From Fannyhessea vaginae DSM 15829 (GTDB taxonomy: Bacteria > Actinomycetota > Coriobacteriia > Coriobacteriales > Atopobiaceae), in assembly GCF_000159235.2 (NCBI RefSeq), contig NZ_ACGK02000001.1, positions 806,001 through 870,000 on the forward strand: 64,000 bases of DNA. Reading direction: 5' to 3'. Position 1 is the stretch's first letter, and each line of letters begins with the position of its first letter. The translations under genes were made by a program, and so were the position numbers. This document shows, piece by piece, positions 1 through 9,795 of the stretch. The notes beneath the pieces are model-generated. The model had not been told where the DNA came from, searched no databases, and saw only the letters and a list, made by a program, of their open reading frames with translations.

Positions 1-755
1 GTACCACAAAAGGTATTACTGCCATGCAAATGGACAATAAAGCTACTGGATTAACGCCAGAAATTTTGCGTCAAGCCCTCAAACAGGCTCATGAAGGTCG
101 TATGCATATTCTTGATGCCATGTTAGCTGCTGTTCCTCAAACGCGTACTGCTACAAAAGAAACAGCGCCTCAAATTATCAGCATGAAAATTCCTGTTGAT
201 AATATTCGCGACGTTATTGGTTCGGGCGGAAAAGTCATTCGCGCAATCCAAGACGAAACGGGTGCAACAGTAGAGATTCAAGAAGACGGTAGTGTATTTA
301 TTTCGGGTGTAGGTGACGCTGGCAAACTGGCACAAGATCGCATTTTGGCGATTATTAAAGTTCCAGAAGTCGGCGAAGAATATACTGGTCGAGTTGTAGG
401 TATTCAGCCCTTTGGTGCATTTGTAGAGCTTCTTCCTGGAAAAGATGGTTTATTACACATCTCTCGTGTTGCACAAGGACGAGTTAACAAAATTGAGGAC
501 GTTCTATCCGTTGGCGATGAAGTACGCGTTCGCGTCTTAGACGTTGATGATAAGGGTAAAATTTCTCTTGACCGCCTTGATAAACCCGAAGTTGCTCAAA
601 ATGATGGACAACATGCTCATGCACCCGAAGCACGCACAGCTCGTCCATATACCCCACGTGCGCAGCACAAACATTTTTCACTGAAAGAAGATGCTTCGGC
701 TCCTTCTTCTCACAGACAGCTGCGTCGTCATCACGAAGTTCATGACGAAGACTAA
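1..755 (+). CDS. pnp: Polynucleotide phosphorylase, C-terminal part (5' end outside window)
   Basis: PNPase is a phosphorolytic 3'-5' exoribonuclease of mRNA decay. The reading frame is already open at base 3 and begins inside the end of the second RNase PH core (TKGITAMQMDNK, then an EALK/REGR-type helix). A KH domain follows (IRDVIGSGGKVIRAIQDETG) and then an S1 domain (YTGRVVGIQPFGAFVELLPG ... DGLLHISRVA). The tail after S1 is about 50 residues, polar and His/Arg-rich. The gene ends before a strong terminator and is followed by rnj, so two RNA-decay enzymes are neighbours but separately terminated. Partial only because of the window edge. Confidence 0.97.
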   Translation, partial: TTKGITAMQMDNKATGLTPEILRQALKQAHEGRMHILDAMLAAVPQTRTATKETAPQIISMKIPVDNIRDVIGSGGKVIRAIQDETGATVEIQEDGSVFISGVGDAGKLAQDRILAIIKVPEVGEEYTGRVVGIQPFGAFVELLPGKDGLLHISRVAQGRVNKIEDVLSVGDEVRVRVLDVDDKGKISLDRLDKPEVAQNDGQHAHAPEARTARPYTPRAQHKHFSLKEDASAPSSHRQLRRHHEVHDED

Positions 756-815
756 CTAACAAGGTTTGCTTTTTTCGTTTGAACCTTTGTAGTGGTTTTA
801 ATTGGTTTAACTTGT

Positions 816-844
816 AAAGAGTCGCTTTTTGCGACTCTTTTTTT
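816..844 (+). terminator. Intrinsic terminator after pnp
   Basis: Perfect 10-bp stem AAAGAGTCGC / GCGACTCTTT with a TTTTT loop, followed by further T residues. It lies about 60 nt after the pnp stop codon. Confidence 0.9.
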
Positions 845-992
845 ACGATATTTTCATTGATAAAGCTAATTTCAGGTACAATAAATATATGACTTTTTAC
901 TTATTTGTTAGTCATCTTAATTTACAACTTAACATATGCAACGGCATATGATTACATTTTGGATCAATTTCTAGAGAAGGGTTTTTCTATAT

Positions 993-2651
993 ATGCCAAA
1001 AAAAACTAAAGCTTTAAAGATTATTCCATTGGGCGGTTTAGATGGAATTGGTAAAAACATGACTGCATTTGAATGCGGCGACGATCTAATCGTTATCGAC
1101 TGTGGTCTTATGTTCCCCGATGACAATCAACCGGGCATTGATCTTGTTCTCCCAGATTACACCTATATTCTTGAGCATGCCGATAAACTTCGTGGAATTC
1201 TTATTACCCACGGACATGAAGACCACATAGGAGCTATCCCATATTTGCTCGCTGATCTTCATCGTAAAGTTCCTATTTATTCAAGCAAACTAAGCTTAGG
1301 CTTCATTAACGCCAAACTTGCCGAGCATAAGGTTGTAAGTCCAAAGCTTTGTGAAGTAAAAAACGGCGACCGCATTCAGCTTGGTTCGTTTGAAGTTAAT
1401 TTCTTCTCAATTACACACTCTATTCCTGGTGCTTTGGGAATGTATGTAAAGACTTCTGCAGGCAGCTTTTTACACACGGGAGATTTCAAATTTGATCAAA
1501 CACCTATTGATGGCGTTACAACTAATTTCAATGCGATTTGTCGCTTTGCAGAAGAGGGCATAGACGTATTACTTGCTGATTCAACTAACGCAACGCGTCC
1601 TGGTTTTACGCCGTCTGAGTCAAGTGTTGGACCATCGTTGCGTCATATTATCAAAAATGCTAAAGGGCGTGTTTTTGTTGCGTCATTTTCAAGCCACATC
1701 CATCGCATTCAGCAGGTATGTGACGCCGCGGTTTCGGTGGGAAGAAAAGTAGTAGTCACGGGTCGTTCTATGATTACTAACACGCGTATTGCGCGCGACT
1801 TAGGTTACTTAAAAATTTCTCCCAATAATATTATCGACGCATTTGACCTTGATACACTTCCAGACGACAAAATAGTTGTTATGTGTACTGGTAGTCAAGG
1901 TGAGCCCATGAGCGCACTAGCGCGTATGGCAACCGGAGATCATAAGTCTTTAACAATTACCGCCTCTGATACTGTGATCATTTCGGCCACACCTGTTCCT
2001 GGCAATGAAAAAAGTGTTCAAGGCGTCATAAATCTTCTTTCAAAAACTGGTTGTGATGTCTATGATCGTAGTAAAACACTGGTGCATGTATCAGGTCATG
2101 CAAGTCAAGAAGAGCTTAAACTTTTACTTGCTATGACTCATCCGCGCTATTTTGTTCCCGTTCATGGTGAAGCGGTTCACCAGCGCGAGCATGCTAAACT
2201 TGCACAAAAGATGGGCATTAAACCTGACCATATATTTATCGCTGATAATGGCGACGAACTCATTCTTAAAAACCATAAGTTAAGTTGGGGAGATCCTGTC
2301 AATTCGGGCGTTATTTATGTTGATGGTTTATCGGTAACCGATGCTAATCCTGTTGTTTTCCGTGACCGTCAAAAACTCTCGCGCGATGGCATATTCTTCT
2401 GTGTTGCAACTGTTACCAATCAGCATAAATTGGCCGATGTTGAACTGTCATGCCGTGGTGTTTCATTTAATTTGGACGATATTTCACAAGAGGCGCTTAA
2501 CTCCATTAAAAACTATGTTGAAGTAAAAGCCCAACATGAAAATGTAACTATAGAGTCATATCAACAAGGGATCCGTCGAGCACTTTCTCAGCTCCTGTGG
2601 TCTCAAACTCGTACCCGTCCCATGATCATTCCTGTGGTTATGGAGGTTTAA
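993..2651 (+). CDS. rnj: Ribonuclease J
   Basis: Metallo-beta-lactamase/beta-CASP ribonuclease of mRNA and rRNA processing, with 5'-3' exo- and endonuclease activity known for the family. The zinc motif HGHEDHIGA lies at about residues 73-81, further metal ligands lie in HTGDFKFD, and the beta-CASP region follows (SFSSHIHRIQQ, TGSQGEPMSAL, VSGHASQEEL, PVHGE). 552 residues is normal for the family. AGAGAAGG lies 12 nt before the ATG. The stop codon abuts the ftsK start with no gap, so rnj, ftsK and the RodZ-like gene form one transcriptional block. Confidence 0.96.
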   Translation: MPKKTKALKIIPLGGLDGIGKNMTAFECGDDLIVIDCGLMFPDDNQPGIDLVLPDYTYILEHADKLRGILITHGHEDHIGAIPYLLADLHRKVPIYSSKLSLGFINAKLAEHKVVSPKLCEVKNGDRIQLGSFEVNFFSITHSIPGALGMYVKTSAGSFLHTGDFKFDQTPIDGVTTNFNAICRFAEEGIDVLLADSTNATRPGFTPSESSVGPSLRHIIKNAKGRVFVASFSSHIHRIQQVCDAAVSVGRKVVVTGRSMITNTRIARDLGYLKISPNNIIDAFDLDTLPDDKIVVMCTGSQGEPMSALARMATGDHKSLTITASDTVIISATPVPGNEKSVQGVINLLSKTGCDVYDRSKTLVHVSGHASQEELKLLLAMTHPRYFVPVHGEAVHQREHAKLAQKMGIKPDHIFIADNGDELILKNHKLSWGDPVNSGVIYVDGLSVTDANPVVFRDRQKLSRDGIFFCVATVTNQHKLADVELSCRGVSFNLDDISQEALNSIKNYVEVKAQHENVTIESYQQGIRRALSQLLWSQTRTRPMIIPVVMEV

Positions 2652-5381
2652 ATGGCCCAGGCACAAGGAAGAAAACTTAAACGAACTAAACATACACAAC
2701 AAATAACTCAACTTTCTGCGCCAGTTCGCGATATTGTAGGCATCCTTATTGCTACCGTTGCCACGGTGATCCTCTTTTCTTTGTTTATAGGAACGCAGGC
2801 TCTGATTACAAAAGGGTTTAAAGACGCACTTGAATTTTGTTTTGGTGTTTGTGCGCAGCTTTTGGCGTACGCTTTGTATGTGCTTAGCTTTACATTTTTT
2901 ACCAATAATCAGCGCATTCGCTTTTCAAGAGTGAGTTGTGGACTGCTGCTTATATTTTTGAGTTTACTTGCTTCAGTTACGCTTATCTGTATTGAGCCTT
3001 ACGCAACGCGCGACTTTATCCTAAGCTCAGAAGTTTTTGTACATCAAGGTGGTATCTGCGGCGCAGGTATTGGCTGGATACTGTATGAATACCTAGGCAA
3101 AGTTGTTGGCCTTGCTCTTATGTGCAGCACAACTCTTATTGGGGCTGTTATCTGCGGATTACCTCTTTCAGCACTACTGAATACGCTGGTGGCTTCATTA
3201 CATGATTTCTGTGAACACGTGTTTCAAATCATGCAACGTCACCCCTCTGTGTTTGAGGATAATCATTTTGGTATGTCTGCAGATTCGCCGCACGTTGCTT
3301 CTTCAAGGGCGCAACGTTCTCAAGATGTTGATGAAATGAAAACAACATTTCTGGGTGCGCGTAAGACAACCGTTCTTGAGCGCGCGCCTCGTGTAGCGTC
3401 CGCTGTTACAACTTCTGATACAAAAAGTCCAGCAGAAGAGCCGCAAGCTCGAAAAACAGAATTGCTCACACGCAATGTTATTACGCCAGCAGCATCCCAT
3501 GCATCACATGATGAACATACTGTTGCAGATACGCCCAAACCGTCATTTTTTTCAAAACTTATACCTTTTCATGCTCAAGGTGATAAGACGCTTGAACAAA
3601 AGTCGGCAGAACGCGTGCAACATGATAAGGAAACAGCTGATACGCCCACAGATGATATTCCAGAATTCTTGCGCACACCTCATATGGCGTCTTCGGCGCA
3701 GGATAGCCATGCACACACGAGCAAAAAAGTTGTCAAAAATGTCCATGATGATACTTGCGAAACTTCACCTGTTTCAAAAAGCTCACGTGGTATGAGTGCG
3801 CCAGCTTCACGCACAACTAAGTCAGCAGCTACTTCACAAACCCACGATGCAACACCTGCATCTGTTGTGCACACTAAACAACCTGCAGTTACACGTCCTG
3901 GTGATAGTGACTCAGATTATAAGTTGCCTAGTCTTTCAATGCTTAACTCTAATCCTAAAAGCGCGCAAAGCGCTTCGAGCACGCAAGATTTGGAAAATAC
4001 TATGGAGCGCTTGCAGGGAACGCTGCTTGAATTTGGCTTACATAGTACTGTTGTTGATTATGTATCAGGCCCCCTTGTTACAACGTTTCGTGTTGAAATG
4101 GGAGAGGGCGAACGCGTTAATAAAATTCGCAACCTTGAAGACGATATTGCGCTTACGCTTGCCGCCGAAAAGGTTCGCATATTCGCGCCTATTCCGGGTA
4201 CTTCCTATGTTGGTATCGAAATTCCTAATGCAGTACGTCAAAATGTTTGCTTAGGAGATGTGCTTCCCTTTGCAACAGGTGGTCCTTTGCAAGTTGCAGT
4301 TGGCCGTGATTCAAGTGGAAAGCCTGTTATTACCGACATCTCTAAAATGCCACATATGCTGGTAGCAGGAACAACGGGCTCTGGTAAGTCGGTTATGATC
4401 AATTCGATGATCATGTCGCTTTTAATGCGAACAACACCTAAACAGGTGCGCCTTATTATGGTTGACCCTAAACGCGTTGAATTTAGTGCATATAACGGTT
4501 TGCCACATCTTTATGTTCCTGTTGTTACGGAGCCACGACAAGCAGCCTCTGCCTTGCAATGGGCGGTTTCAGAAATGGAGCGTCGCCTTAAGCTTTTTGA
4601 ACGTGCAGGAGCGCGTAATATTTTGAGTTACAACAAAATGGTTAAGCAGGGCAAATTTGATGATGAAGAAAAAACCGTTGATCCACTTCCATATCTCGTT
4701 GTAATTATTGATGAGTTGTCAGACCTTATGATGGTTGCAGGAAAAGATGTTGAGGCTTCGATTGTCCGTATTGCACAACTTGCCCGTGCTGCAGGTATTC
4801 ATCTTGTTGTTGCAACACAGCGCCCAAGCGCAAATGTTGTAACTGGTTTAATTAAGTCAAATATTGACTCACGCGTTGCTCTTAAAGTTTCTTCAGGTAT
4901 CGATTCGCGCGTTATTTTGGATGAAACAGGTGCAGAGCGTCTTTTAGGCAATGGAGATATGCTGTTTAAGGATCGAGGACTTGAGCCCAAACGTGTGCTA
5001 GGCTGTTATACTTCTGATGCCGAGATCAATTCGGTTGTTGATTTTATCCGCGCGCAGGCAGAGCCTGATTATCACGAAGAGATTCTTTCACAGGTTATTC
5101 CAAGTCAGCTTAATGCTTCTGGTTCGGGGCAAGATCGCAGCGATGATGATCCGCTCATTTGGGAAGCTGCACAGATCGTAGTTGATTCTCAACAAGGAGC
5201 AACATCAAATCTTCAACGAAGATTAAGTGTTGGATATGCTCGTGCTGGTAGAATTATGGATATGCTAGAGGCAAAAGGGATAGTTGGTCCTCCCAACGGC
5301 TCTAAGCCTCGCGACGTACTTATGAACAAAGATCAACTTGAAGAATTTAAGACACAAGAAGCAGCTTATAAGGAGGTTTAA
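2652..5381 (+). CDS. ftsK: FtsK/SpoIIIE DNA translocase
   Basis: Septal DNA pump that clears and resolves chromosome termini at division. Four hydrophobic segments occupy about residues 30-180. A long Ser/Thr/Ala/His-rich linker (about 185-435) is followed by the alpha-beta motor, with Walker A GTTGSGKS near residue 573 and a DELSDLMM Walker B. The C-terminal gamma winged helix (QRRLSVGYARAGRIMDMLE) reads KOPS-type sites in characterised homologues. GGAGG lies 6 nt before the ATG, inside the end of rnj. Length 909 is typical of actinobacterial FtsK. Confidence 0.96.
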   Translation: MAQAQGRKLKRTKHTQQITQLSAPVRDIVGILIATVATVILFSLFIGTQALITKGFKDALEFCFGVCAQLLAYALYVLSFTFFTNNQRIRFSRVSCGLLLIFLSLLASVTLICIEPYATRDFILSSEVFVHQGGICGAGIGWILYEYLGKVVGLALMCSTTLIGAVICGLPLSALLNTLVASLHDFCEHVFQIMQRHPSVFEDNHFGMSADSPHVASSRAQRSQDVDEMKTTFLGARKTTVLERAPRVASAVTTSDTKSPAEEPQARKTELLTRNVITPAASHASHDEHTVADTPKPSFFSKLIPFHAQGDKTLEQKSAERVQHDKETADTPTDDIPEFLRTPHMASSAQDSHAHTSKKVVKNVHDDTCETSPVSKSSRGMSAPASRTTKSAATSQTHDATPASVVHTKQPAVTRPGDSDSDYKLPSLSMLNSNPKSAQSASSTQDLENTMERLQGTLLEFGLHSTVVDYVSGPLVTTFRVEMGEGERVNKIRNLEDDIALTLAAEKVRIFAPIPGTSYVGIEIPNAVRQNVCLGDVLPFATGGPLQVAVGRDSSGKPVITDISKMPHMLVAGTTGSGKSVMINSMIMSLLMRTTPKQVRLIMVDPKRVEFSAYNGLPHLYVPVVTEPRQAASALQWAVSEMERRLKLFERAGARNILSYNKMVKQGKFDDEEKTVDPLPYLVVIIDELSDLMMVAGKDVEASIVRIAQLARAAGIHLVVATQRPSANVVTGLIKSNIDSRVALKVSSGIDSRVILDETGAERLLGNGDMLFKDRGLEPKRVLGCYTSDAEINSVVDFIRAQAEPDYHEEILSQVIPSQLNASGSGQDRSDDDPLIWEAAQIVVDSQQGATSNLQRRLSVGYARAGRIMDMLEAKGIVGPPNGSKPRDVLMNKDQLEEFKTQEAAYKEV

Positions 5382-5383
5382 GA

Positions 5384-6898
5384 ATGTCACGCCCACGTTT
5401 TAGTGAAATGCTTTTTGATAGAAGACGTCAACTTGGTTTATCGATCGCACAAGCATCTCGTGTTTTGCGTCTTAAACCTCAAGTTTTGCAAGCTTTTGAA
5501 GACGGTGATTTCCCTTCTATACCAAAAAGCGGATATGCGCAAGGAATGTTGTCCTCATATGCTCGTTATTTAGGGCTTAACACGCGTGTGATTGTGAGCC
5601 AGTTTAGTAACGACTTAGCTAGTTTTGAATCTTCACAAGGTACTCGTGCTGCTGGAAGTCAGATTGACACAACGTCTCGTATGGCTTCTCGCCGCTTAAG
5701 TGGTACGATTGCCACTCGTACACCACAAGATTTTCAAGGTAGAAGTGGTCTTTTACCAACATCAGGCGGTTATGCAGGTGATATGCACGACTTCGCGACT
5801 ACAAGCGAAGTACACTCGCGCGAAACCGGCTCAACTGTTTTAAGTTTGCCTGAACGTCATTATGGACGCTATAATACCTCTGCGCTTATGCAGTCGAAGG
5901 TGCGCTCTCGTGGTAGCTATCCTGATCGCCCTTTTACCAATCGTCAATCAGGTTATATGTTTGACACGGAGAATGACTCTCGGCGTAACCATAACCCTCA
6001 AGCTCAACCTTATGGTTATGGTAGCGATTCGGTTCAAACGCGCTCACCACGTGACTACAACTACGTAGATGATCTTCACTATGATGGGGCTCGTCCCTAT
6101 GAAGCTGCATCATCTCAAATTGGGCGTCGGCGTTCTCGCAATATTGCTTCTGCTACGCGCCCTCAAGTGAACAGACAACAACGCCGCTCATCTTCAGCTG
6201 CGCGTAATTCCCGTCAGATGACCAATCAACCTTTGTGGAGACGCCTATTGTTATGGCTATTTGATGACCCACGTCGTTTAGCTATATTCGGCGCGATTCT
6301 GTGCGTTTTTCTGCTATCGTGTGTTATTATTTTCTCTATAAATTCCTGTGTAAAAAATTCTCTCTCATCAGGAAAAACTGTTACGGTTACCGCAGCTGAT
6401 ACTTCTGAAACTAAAAAACAATCAGACGATTCTAAAACCGATGATGTTGCCTCGCAAGCTGCAAAGGATAAAGCTGCTCGTGAAGAAGAAGAGTCTCATA
6501 ATACAACCGAAGTTGAAGTAAGTGTTAACGATGGGGAAGTCAGTTGGGTAGAGATCGTTAATGACGGTAAAAGTCAGATCGCTCAACAAGTAACTGGACC
6601 TTGGAGTCAAACATATGTGGTGACCGATTCCATTACCGTTCAAGTAAGCAACCCCGGAGCAGTTCGTGTGACAAAAAATGGCACTCCTGTTAAGTTTGAC
6701 ACAAAAACTGCAGGTATTGGTTCTGTTACGATCAAAGGAACTAAACCCGAAAGTGAATCGAAAGATTCTGATGAGTCCGTGGATACCAACACAGGTAACA
6801 CTTCTGCAGACAACAAAAGTACTTCAAAGAAGGAACAGGTTTCTTCTCAAAAGGCAGAAAAGAAATCAAATAAGACTACTCATAAAAAGAGCTCATAA
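5384..6898 (+). CDS. RodZ-like membrane protein (HTH_25 + TM + DUF4115)
   Basis: An N-terminal Cro/CI-like helix-turn-helix (about residues 5-68, SIAQASRVLRLKPQVLQAFE) is followed by some 225 residues of low-complexity Arg/Ser/Tyr-rich sequence. One TM helix lies at about 300-320 (AIFGAILCVFLLSCVIIFS), then an external Lys/Ser/Asp-rich stalk and a DUF4115-like beta domain (about 376-455, VNDGEVSWVEIVNDG). RodZ proteins link the cytoskeleton and cell-wall machinery. The long middle region is unlike textbook RodZ, so I leave the symbol blank. The stop of ftsK and AGGAGG immediately precede the start. Placement after ftsK points to a division or envelope role. Confidence 0.85.
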   Translation: MSRPRFSEMLFDRRRQLGLSIAQASRVLRLKPQVLQAFEDGDFPSIPKSGYAQGMLSSYARYLGLNTRVIVSQFSNDLASFESSQGTRAAGSQIDTTSRMASRRLSGTIATRTPQDFQGRSGLLPTSGGYAGDMHDFATTSEVHSRETGSTVLSLPERHYGRYNTSALMQSKVRSRGSYPDRPFTNRQSGYMFDTENDSRRNHNPQAQPYGYGSDSVQTRSPRDYNYVDDLHYDGARPYEAASSQIGRRRSRNIASATRPQVNRQQRRSSSAARNSRQMTNQPLWRRLLLWLFDDPRRLAIFGAILCVFLLSCVIIFSINSCVKNSLSSGKTVTVTAADTSETKKQSDDSKTDDVASQAAKDKAAREEEESHNTTEVEVSVNDGEVSWVEIVNDGKSQIAQQVTGPWSQTYVVTDSITVQVSNPGAVRVTKNGTPVKFDTKTAGIGSVTIKGTKPESESKDSDESVDTNTGNTSADNKSTSKKEQVSSQKAEKKSNKTTHKKSS

Positions 6899-6964
6899 CT
6901 AACCGTTAACGGATGTATTTTACTATGTTTCATCTGTAACGAGTTCAGCAGGAAAGGAAAGAAC

Positions 6965-7462
6965 ATGGCCAAAGAAGCGAGTTTTGATATTGTTTCTGAA
7001 GTAAACATGCAAGAAGTAGACAATGCTTTTCAGCAATGTGCGCGTGAACTTACGCAACGCTATGACCTCAAGCAAACAGGAGCCAGCATTGAATTTTCTA
7101 AACAAGATGCTCTCTTTACTATTGAGGCTCCATCAGAATTTGTTGCTTCGCAGGTCATTGATGTTTTGCGTACTAAACTTGCTAAACGCTCCATCGATTT
7201 ATCAGCACTTAAGGTAAATAAGCCACAAAGTGCTTCTGGAGCTTCGGTTCGTCAAACGGCAAGTCTTATACAGGGCATTTCTAAGGATGTCTCAAAAAAG
7301 ATTGCTCAAGATATTCGTAATTTAAAGCTTAAATGTAAAGCTGTGGTTGAGGGTGAGAAATTACGTGTGAGTTCTGCTTCTCGTGATGTTTTGCAGTCAG
7401 TTATTGCGGCTTTAAAAGAGCAAGATTACGGGCAGCCTCTCCAATTTACTAATTATCGATAA
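6965..7462 (+). CDS. yajQ: YajQ/UPF0234 family nucleotide-binding protein
   Basis: 165 residues, the usual YajQ length. It starts ASFDIVSEVNMQEVDNAF and has the two-domain ferredoxin-like pattern of the family, with GISKDVSKKIAQDIRNLKLK near the middle and VRVSS-type and LQFTNYR-like ends. YajQ homologues bind nucleic acid, and one (Xanthomonas) binds cyclic di-GMP; the role here is not known. AGGAAAGGAAAG directly precedes the ATG. It stands alone between the RodZ-like gene and rimO. Confidence 0.93.
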   Translation: MAKEASFDIVSEVNMQEVDNAFQQCARELTQRYDLKQTGASIEFSKQDALFTIEAPSEFVASQVIDVLRTKLAKRSIDLSALKVNKPQSASGASVRQTASLIQGISKDVSKKIAQDIRNLKLKCKAVVEGEKLRVSSASRDVLQSVIAALKEQDYGQPLQFTNYR

Positions 7463-7594
7463 GCTTACTTTATCTCCTGCAGCTTTTTTATGTGCTTATC
7501 ATGGCAAGAGGAATGTAAGTCTTCATGTTGCTTATGAGTTATTCACGTTTAGCTGCTTAGTTATACGTTCGTACAAAGGATTTCTTTTTAAACT

Positions 7595-9109
7595 ATGAAT
7601 ACACCTATAGATGCATCACCTTCAAAGGTTTCTTCAACTACTGCGTCTCCCAAAGACACAGTAGCTGAACCCTCAAACGCCTCAAAACAACCTAAAGCAA
7701 GCTGTTTATTTGTAACACTTGGTTGTGCTAAAAATCAGGTTGACACCGACCGCATGCGTGCTCTTTTACTTAAAAGCGGTTTTGAAGAAAGCCGTGACGC
7801 TTCATCTGCCGATGTGGTTATCATTAACACCTGTTCGTTTTTGGAGTCCGCTACATCTGAGTCCATTGAAGTTACCCTCGATTTAGCACAAAAGAGAACA
7901 TCTGGCATCACAAAACTGCCGATTATTATGTGCGGATGCGTTCCTTCTCGTTACGGAGCTGCTCTTGATAAAGAGCTACCCGAAGTCTCCGCATTCGTGA
8001 AAGCCACTGATGAGGATTCCATCGTAGGCATTGTGTCTGATGTGTTGGGTATCGAGCATCCAACATTCTCATTTTCGCAAGAACTCTCTGCACGTGCACT
8101 CAGGACCATAGAGGGTACCAGCGCGTTTGTTAAGATTTCTGAAGGTTGTGATAGATACTGCGCATTTTGCGCGATACCTTTTATTCGAGGCCATTATGCT
8201 TCACGTTGTCCAGAAGAAATCTTCTCTGAAATTACCATGCTTATGGAAGGTGGCGTTAAAGAGATTATCCTTATCGGACAAGACACTGGTATTTGGGGAG
8301 AAGATTTCTCGTCACGTGGTGCAGCTTCTGTGTTACATAAGGATTCTGATCTTCATGACCCTTCGTCTGCAAGCAGTTTTGACAAAAACTCCACTCAACA
8401 TGAGAGCATGAATCTTGCATGGTTACTCCGCGAAGTAGCGCGCATTGTTCGTCCATATAAAGCATGGATTCGTGTGCTCTATTTGCAGCCCGAAGGTATG
8501 ACCGAAGACCTCATTGCCACAATTCGCGATACGCCTGAAGTTTTGCCTTACATTGATATTCCTATTCAGCACTGTAATGAGCGTCTCTTAAAAAAGATGG
8601 GTCGAAGTGGTTCGGCTTCGCAGCTTCATAAGCTCTTTGCACATTTGCGGCATGAAATCCCACAAATGGTACTGCGTACCACTGGTATGGTAGGATTTCC
8701 TACAGAAACCGATGAAGAAGCAGCAGAGCTGGTTGATTTCTTTAAACAAGAAGAATTTGATTATATGTCGGTGTTTTCTTATTCTCAAGAGCTTGGTACC
8801 ACCGCTGCTAAAATGCGTGGTCAGATCAGCGCCGAAACAAAGATCGAGCGCACACAAACACTCCGCGATACTGCAGAAGAGCTTGGATTTGCGGCAACTG
8901 CTAAACACGTCGGCGAAGTTGTTGATGTTATTATTGACAGCATCGACATGGATTCGCCCGATAAAGAACGCATTGGTCACGCTTGGTTCCAGGCTCCAGA
9001 CTGCGACGGCTGCGTTCATATTTTAGATACAGACGCCAATCCTGGGGATGTTGTACGTGTTAAACTTAAAGAAGCATATTGTTATGAATTAGTGGGAGAG
9101 TTGGTGTAA
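7595..9109 (+). CDS. rimO: Ribosomal protein S12 methylthiotransferase RimO
   Basis: Radical-SAM enzyme that adds a methylthio group to an aspartate of ribosomal protein S12. The N-terminal UPF0004 domain starts at CLFVTLGCAKNQVDTDRM, the radical-SAM cluster motif is CDRYCAFC (near residue 185), and a C-terminal TRAM domain is present. GYASRCPEE-type spacing and VLYLQPEGM favour RimO over MiaB. Two oddities: about 35 extra residues at the N-terminus, and a Ser/Asp-rich insertion at about 238-270 after IGQDTGIWG. AAAGGA lies 14 nt upstream, a long spacing, but no better start is seen. The following pgsA starts 5 nt later. Confidence 0.95.
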   Translation: MNTPIDASPSKVSSTTASPKDTVAEPSNASKQPKASCLFVTLGCAKNQVDTDRMRALLLKSGFEESRDASSADVVIINTCSFLESATSESIEVTLDLAQKRTSGITKLPIIMCGCVPSRYGAALDKELPEVSAFVKATDEDSIVGIVSDVLGIEHPTFSFSQELSARALRTIEGTSAFVKISEGCDRYCAFCAIPFIRGHYASRCPEEIFSEITMLMEGGVKEIILIGQDTGIWGEDFSSRGAASVLHKDSDLHDPSSASSFDKNSTQHESMNLAWLLREVARIVRPYKAWIRVLYLQPEGMTEDLIATIRDTPEVLPYIDIPIQHCNERLLKKMGRSGSASQLHKLFAHLRHEIPQMVLRTTGMVGFPTETDEEAAELVDFFKQEEFDYMSVFSYSQELGTTAAKMRGQISAETKIERTQTLRDTAEELGFAATAKHVGEVVDVIIDSIDMDSPDKERIGHAWFQAPDCDGCVHILDTDANPGDVVRVKLKEAYCYELVGELV

Positions 9110-9114
9110 AGCCG

Positions 9115-9795
9115 ATGAAAAACACTCAAAACACTACTGCGCCAGAGTATAGAATATGGACATTAGCCAATATTGTTACCATTGCACGCGTTATACTTGT
9201 TCCTCTCTGGGCTCTTTTAGCGTCTTATGTGTGGAACAATAATGTTTTGTGCTTGATACCTTGTGATGCTATGGCGCAAACAACCCAGCAGCCTGGTGCA
9301 TGTTCGTGTTTTGACCTTGGCTCACTTATGGTGTTTCTTGTGTTTGTCATTTTGTCATTAAGCGATAAACTCGATGGCTATCTTGCACGAAGTCGTAACG
9401 AAATTACGGTATTCGGTAAATTTTTAGACCCTATTGCAGACAAAATTTTAGTTGTGACTGCACTCATCTTTTTACTGGAAAAATCTGTTTATCCTGCCTG
9501 GATGCTCATGATTATTGTAGGCCGCGAATTTTTAATTTCTGCGCTTCGCATGCTTGTTGCTTCCCATGGCGTTGTGGTAGCAGCATCTGGTCTTGGAAAA
9601 GTAAAAACAGCCCTCACTTTAGTGGCAATATGCGCACTTTTACTGCGCCCTTGCTTGCCTTGGGCTAACATTCAGGTAGTCATTCAATCTGTTGGTCTCT
9701 TTGAATTGCTTCTTGCTGTTGCTCTTACGGTTTGGTCGGGAATTGATTATATAATAAAGTCCTGGAGTGTGATAACAGATGGGAAAAGCTCTTAA
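9115..9795 (+). CDS. pgsA: CDP-diacylglycerol--glycerol-3-phosphate 3-phosphatidyltransferase
   Basis: Makes phosphatidylglycerol phosphate from CDP-diacylglycerol at the membrane. The CDP-alcohol phosphotransferase signature (DG-x2-AR-x9-G-x3-D-x3-D) runs through LDGYLARSRNEITVFGKFLD to ADK at about residues 84-113. Several hydrophobic helices are visible. A 50-residue loop after TM1 carries several Cys residues. The 3' end overlaps cinA by 17 nt. A second family member lies at 41061-41831, so either copy could be the main PgsA. This one has the conventional start (WTLANIVTIARVILVPLWAL) and the pgsA-cinA-recA order common in bacteria. Confidence 0.88.
   Translation: MKNTQNTTAPEYRIWTLANIVTIARVILVPLWALLASYVWNNNVLCLIPCDAMAQTTQQPGACSCFDLGSLMVFLVFVILSLSDKLDGYLARSRNEITVFGKFLDPIADKILVVTALIFLLEKSVYPAWMLMIIVGREFLISALRMLVASHGVVVAASGLGKVKTALTLVAICALLLRPCLPWANIQVVIQSVGLFELLLAVALTVWSGIDYIIKSWSVITDGKSS

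Noticed and set aside
3475..4254. Plus-strand frames within the ftsK linker
   Set aside because: Shadows of the low-complexity FtsK linker in another frame.
6904..6913. CCGTTAACGG palindrome after the RodZ-like gene as a terminator
   Set aside because: Short stem and no adequate T-run.
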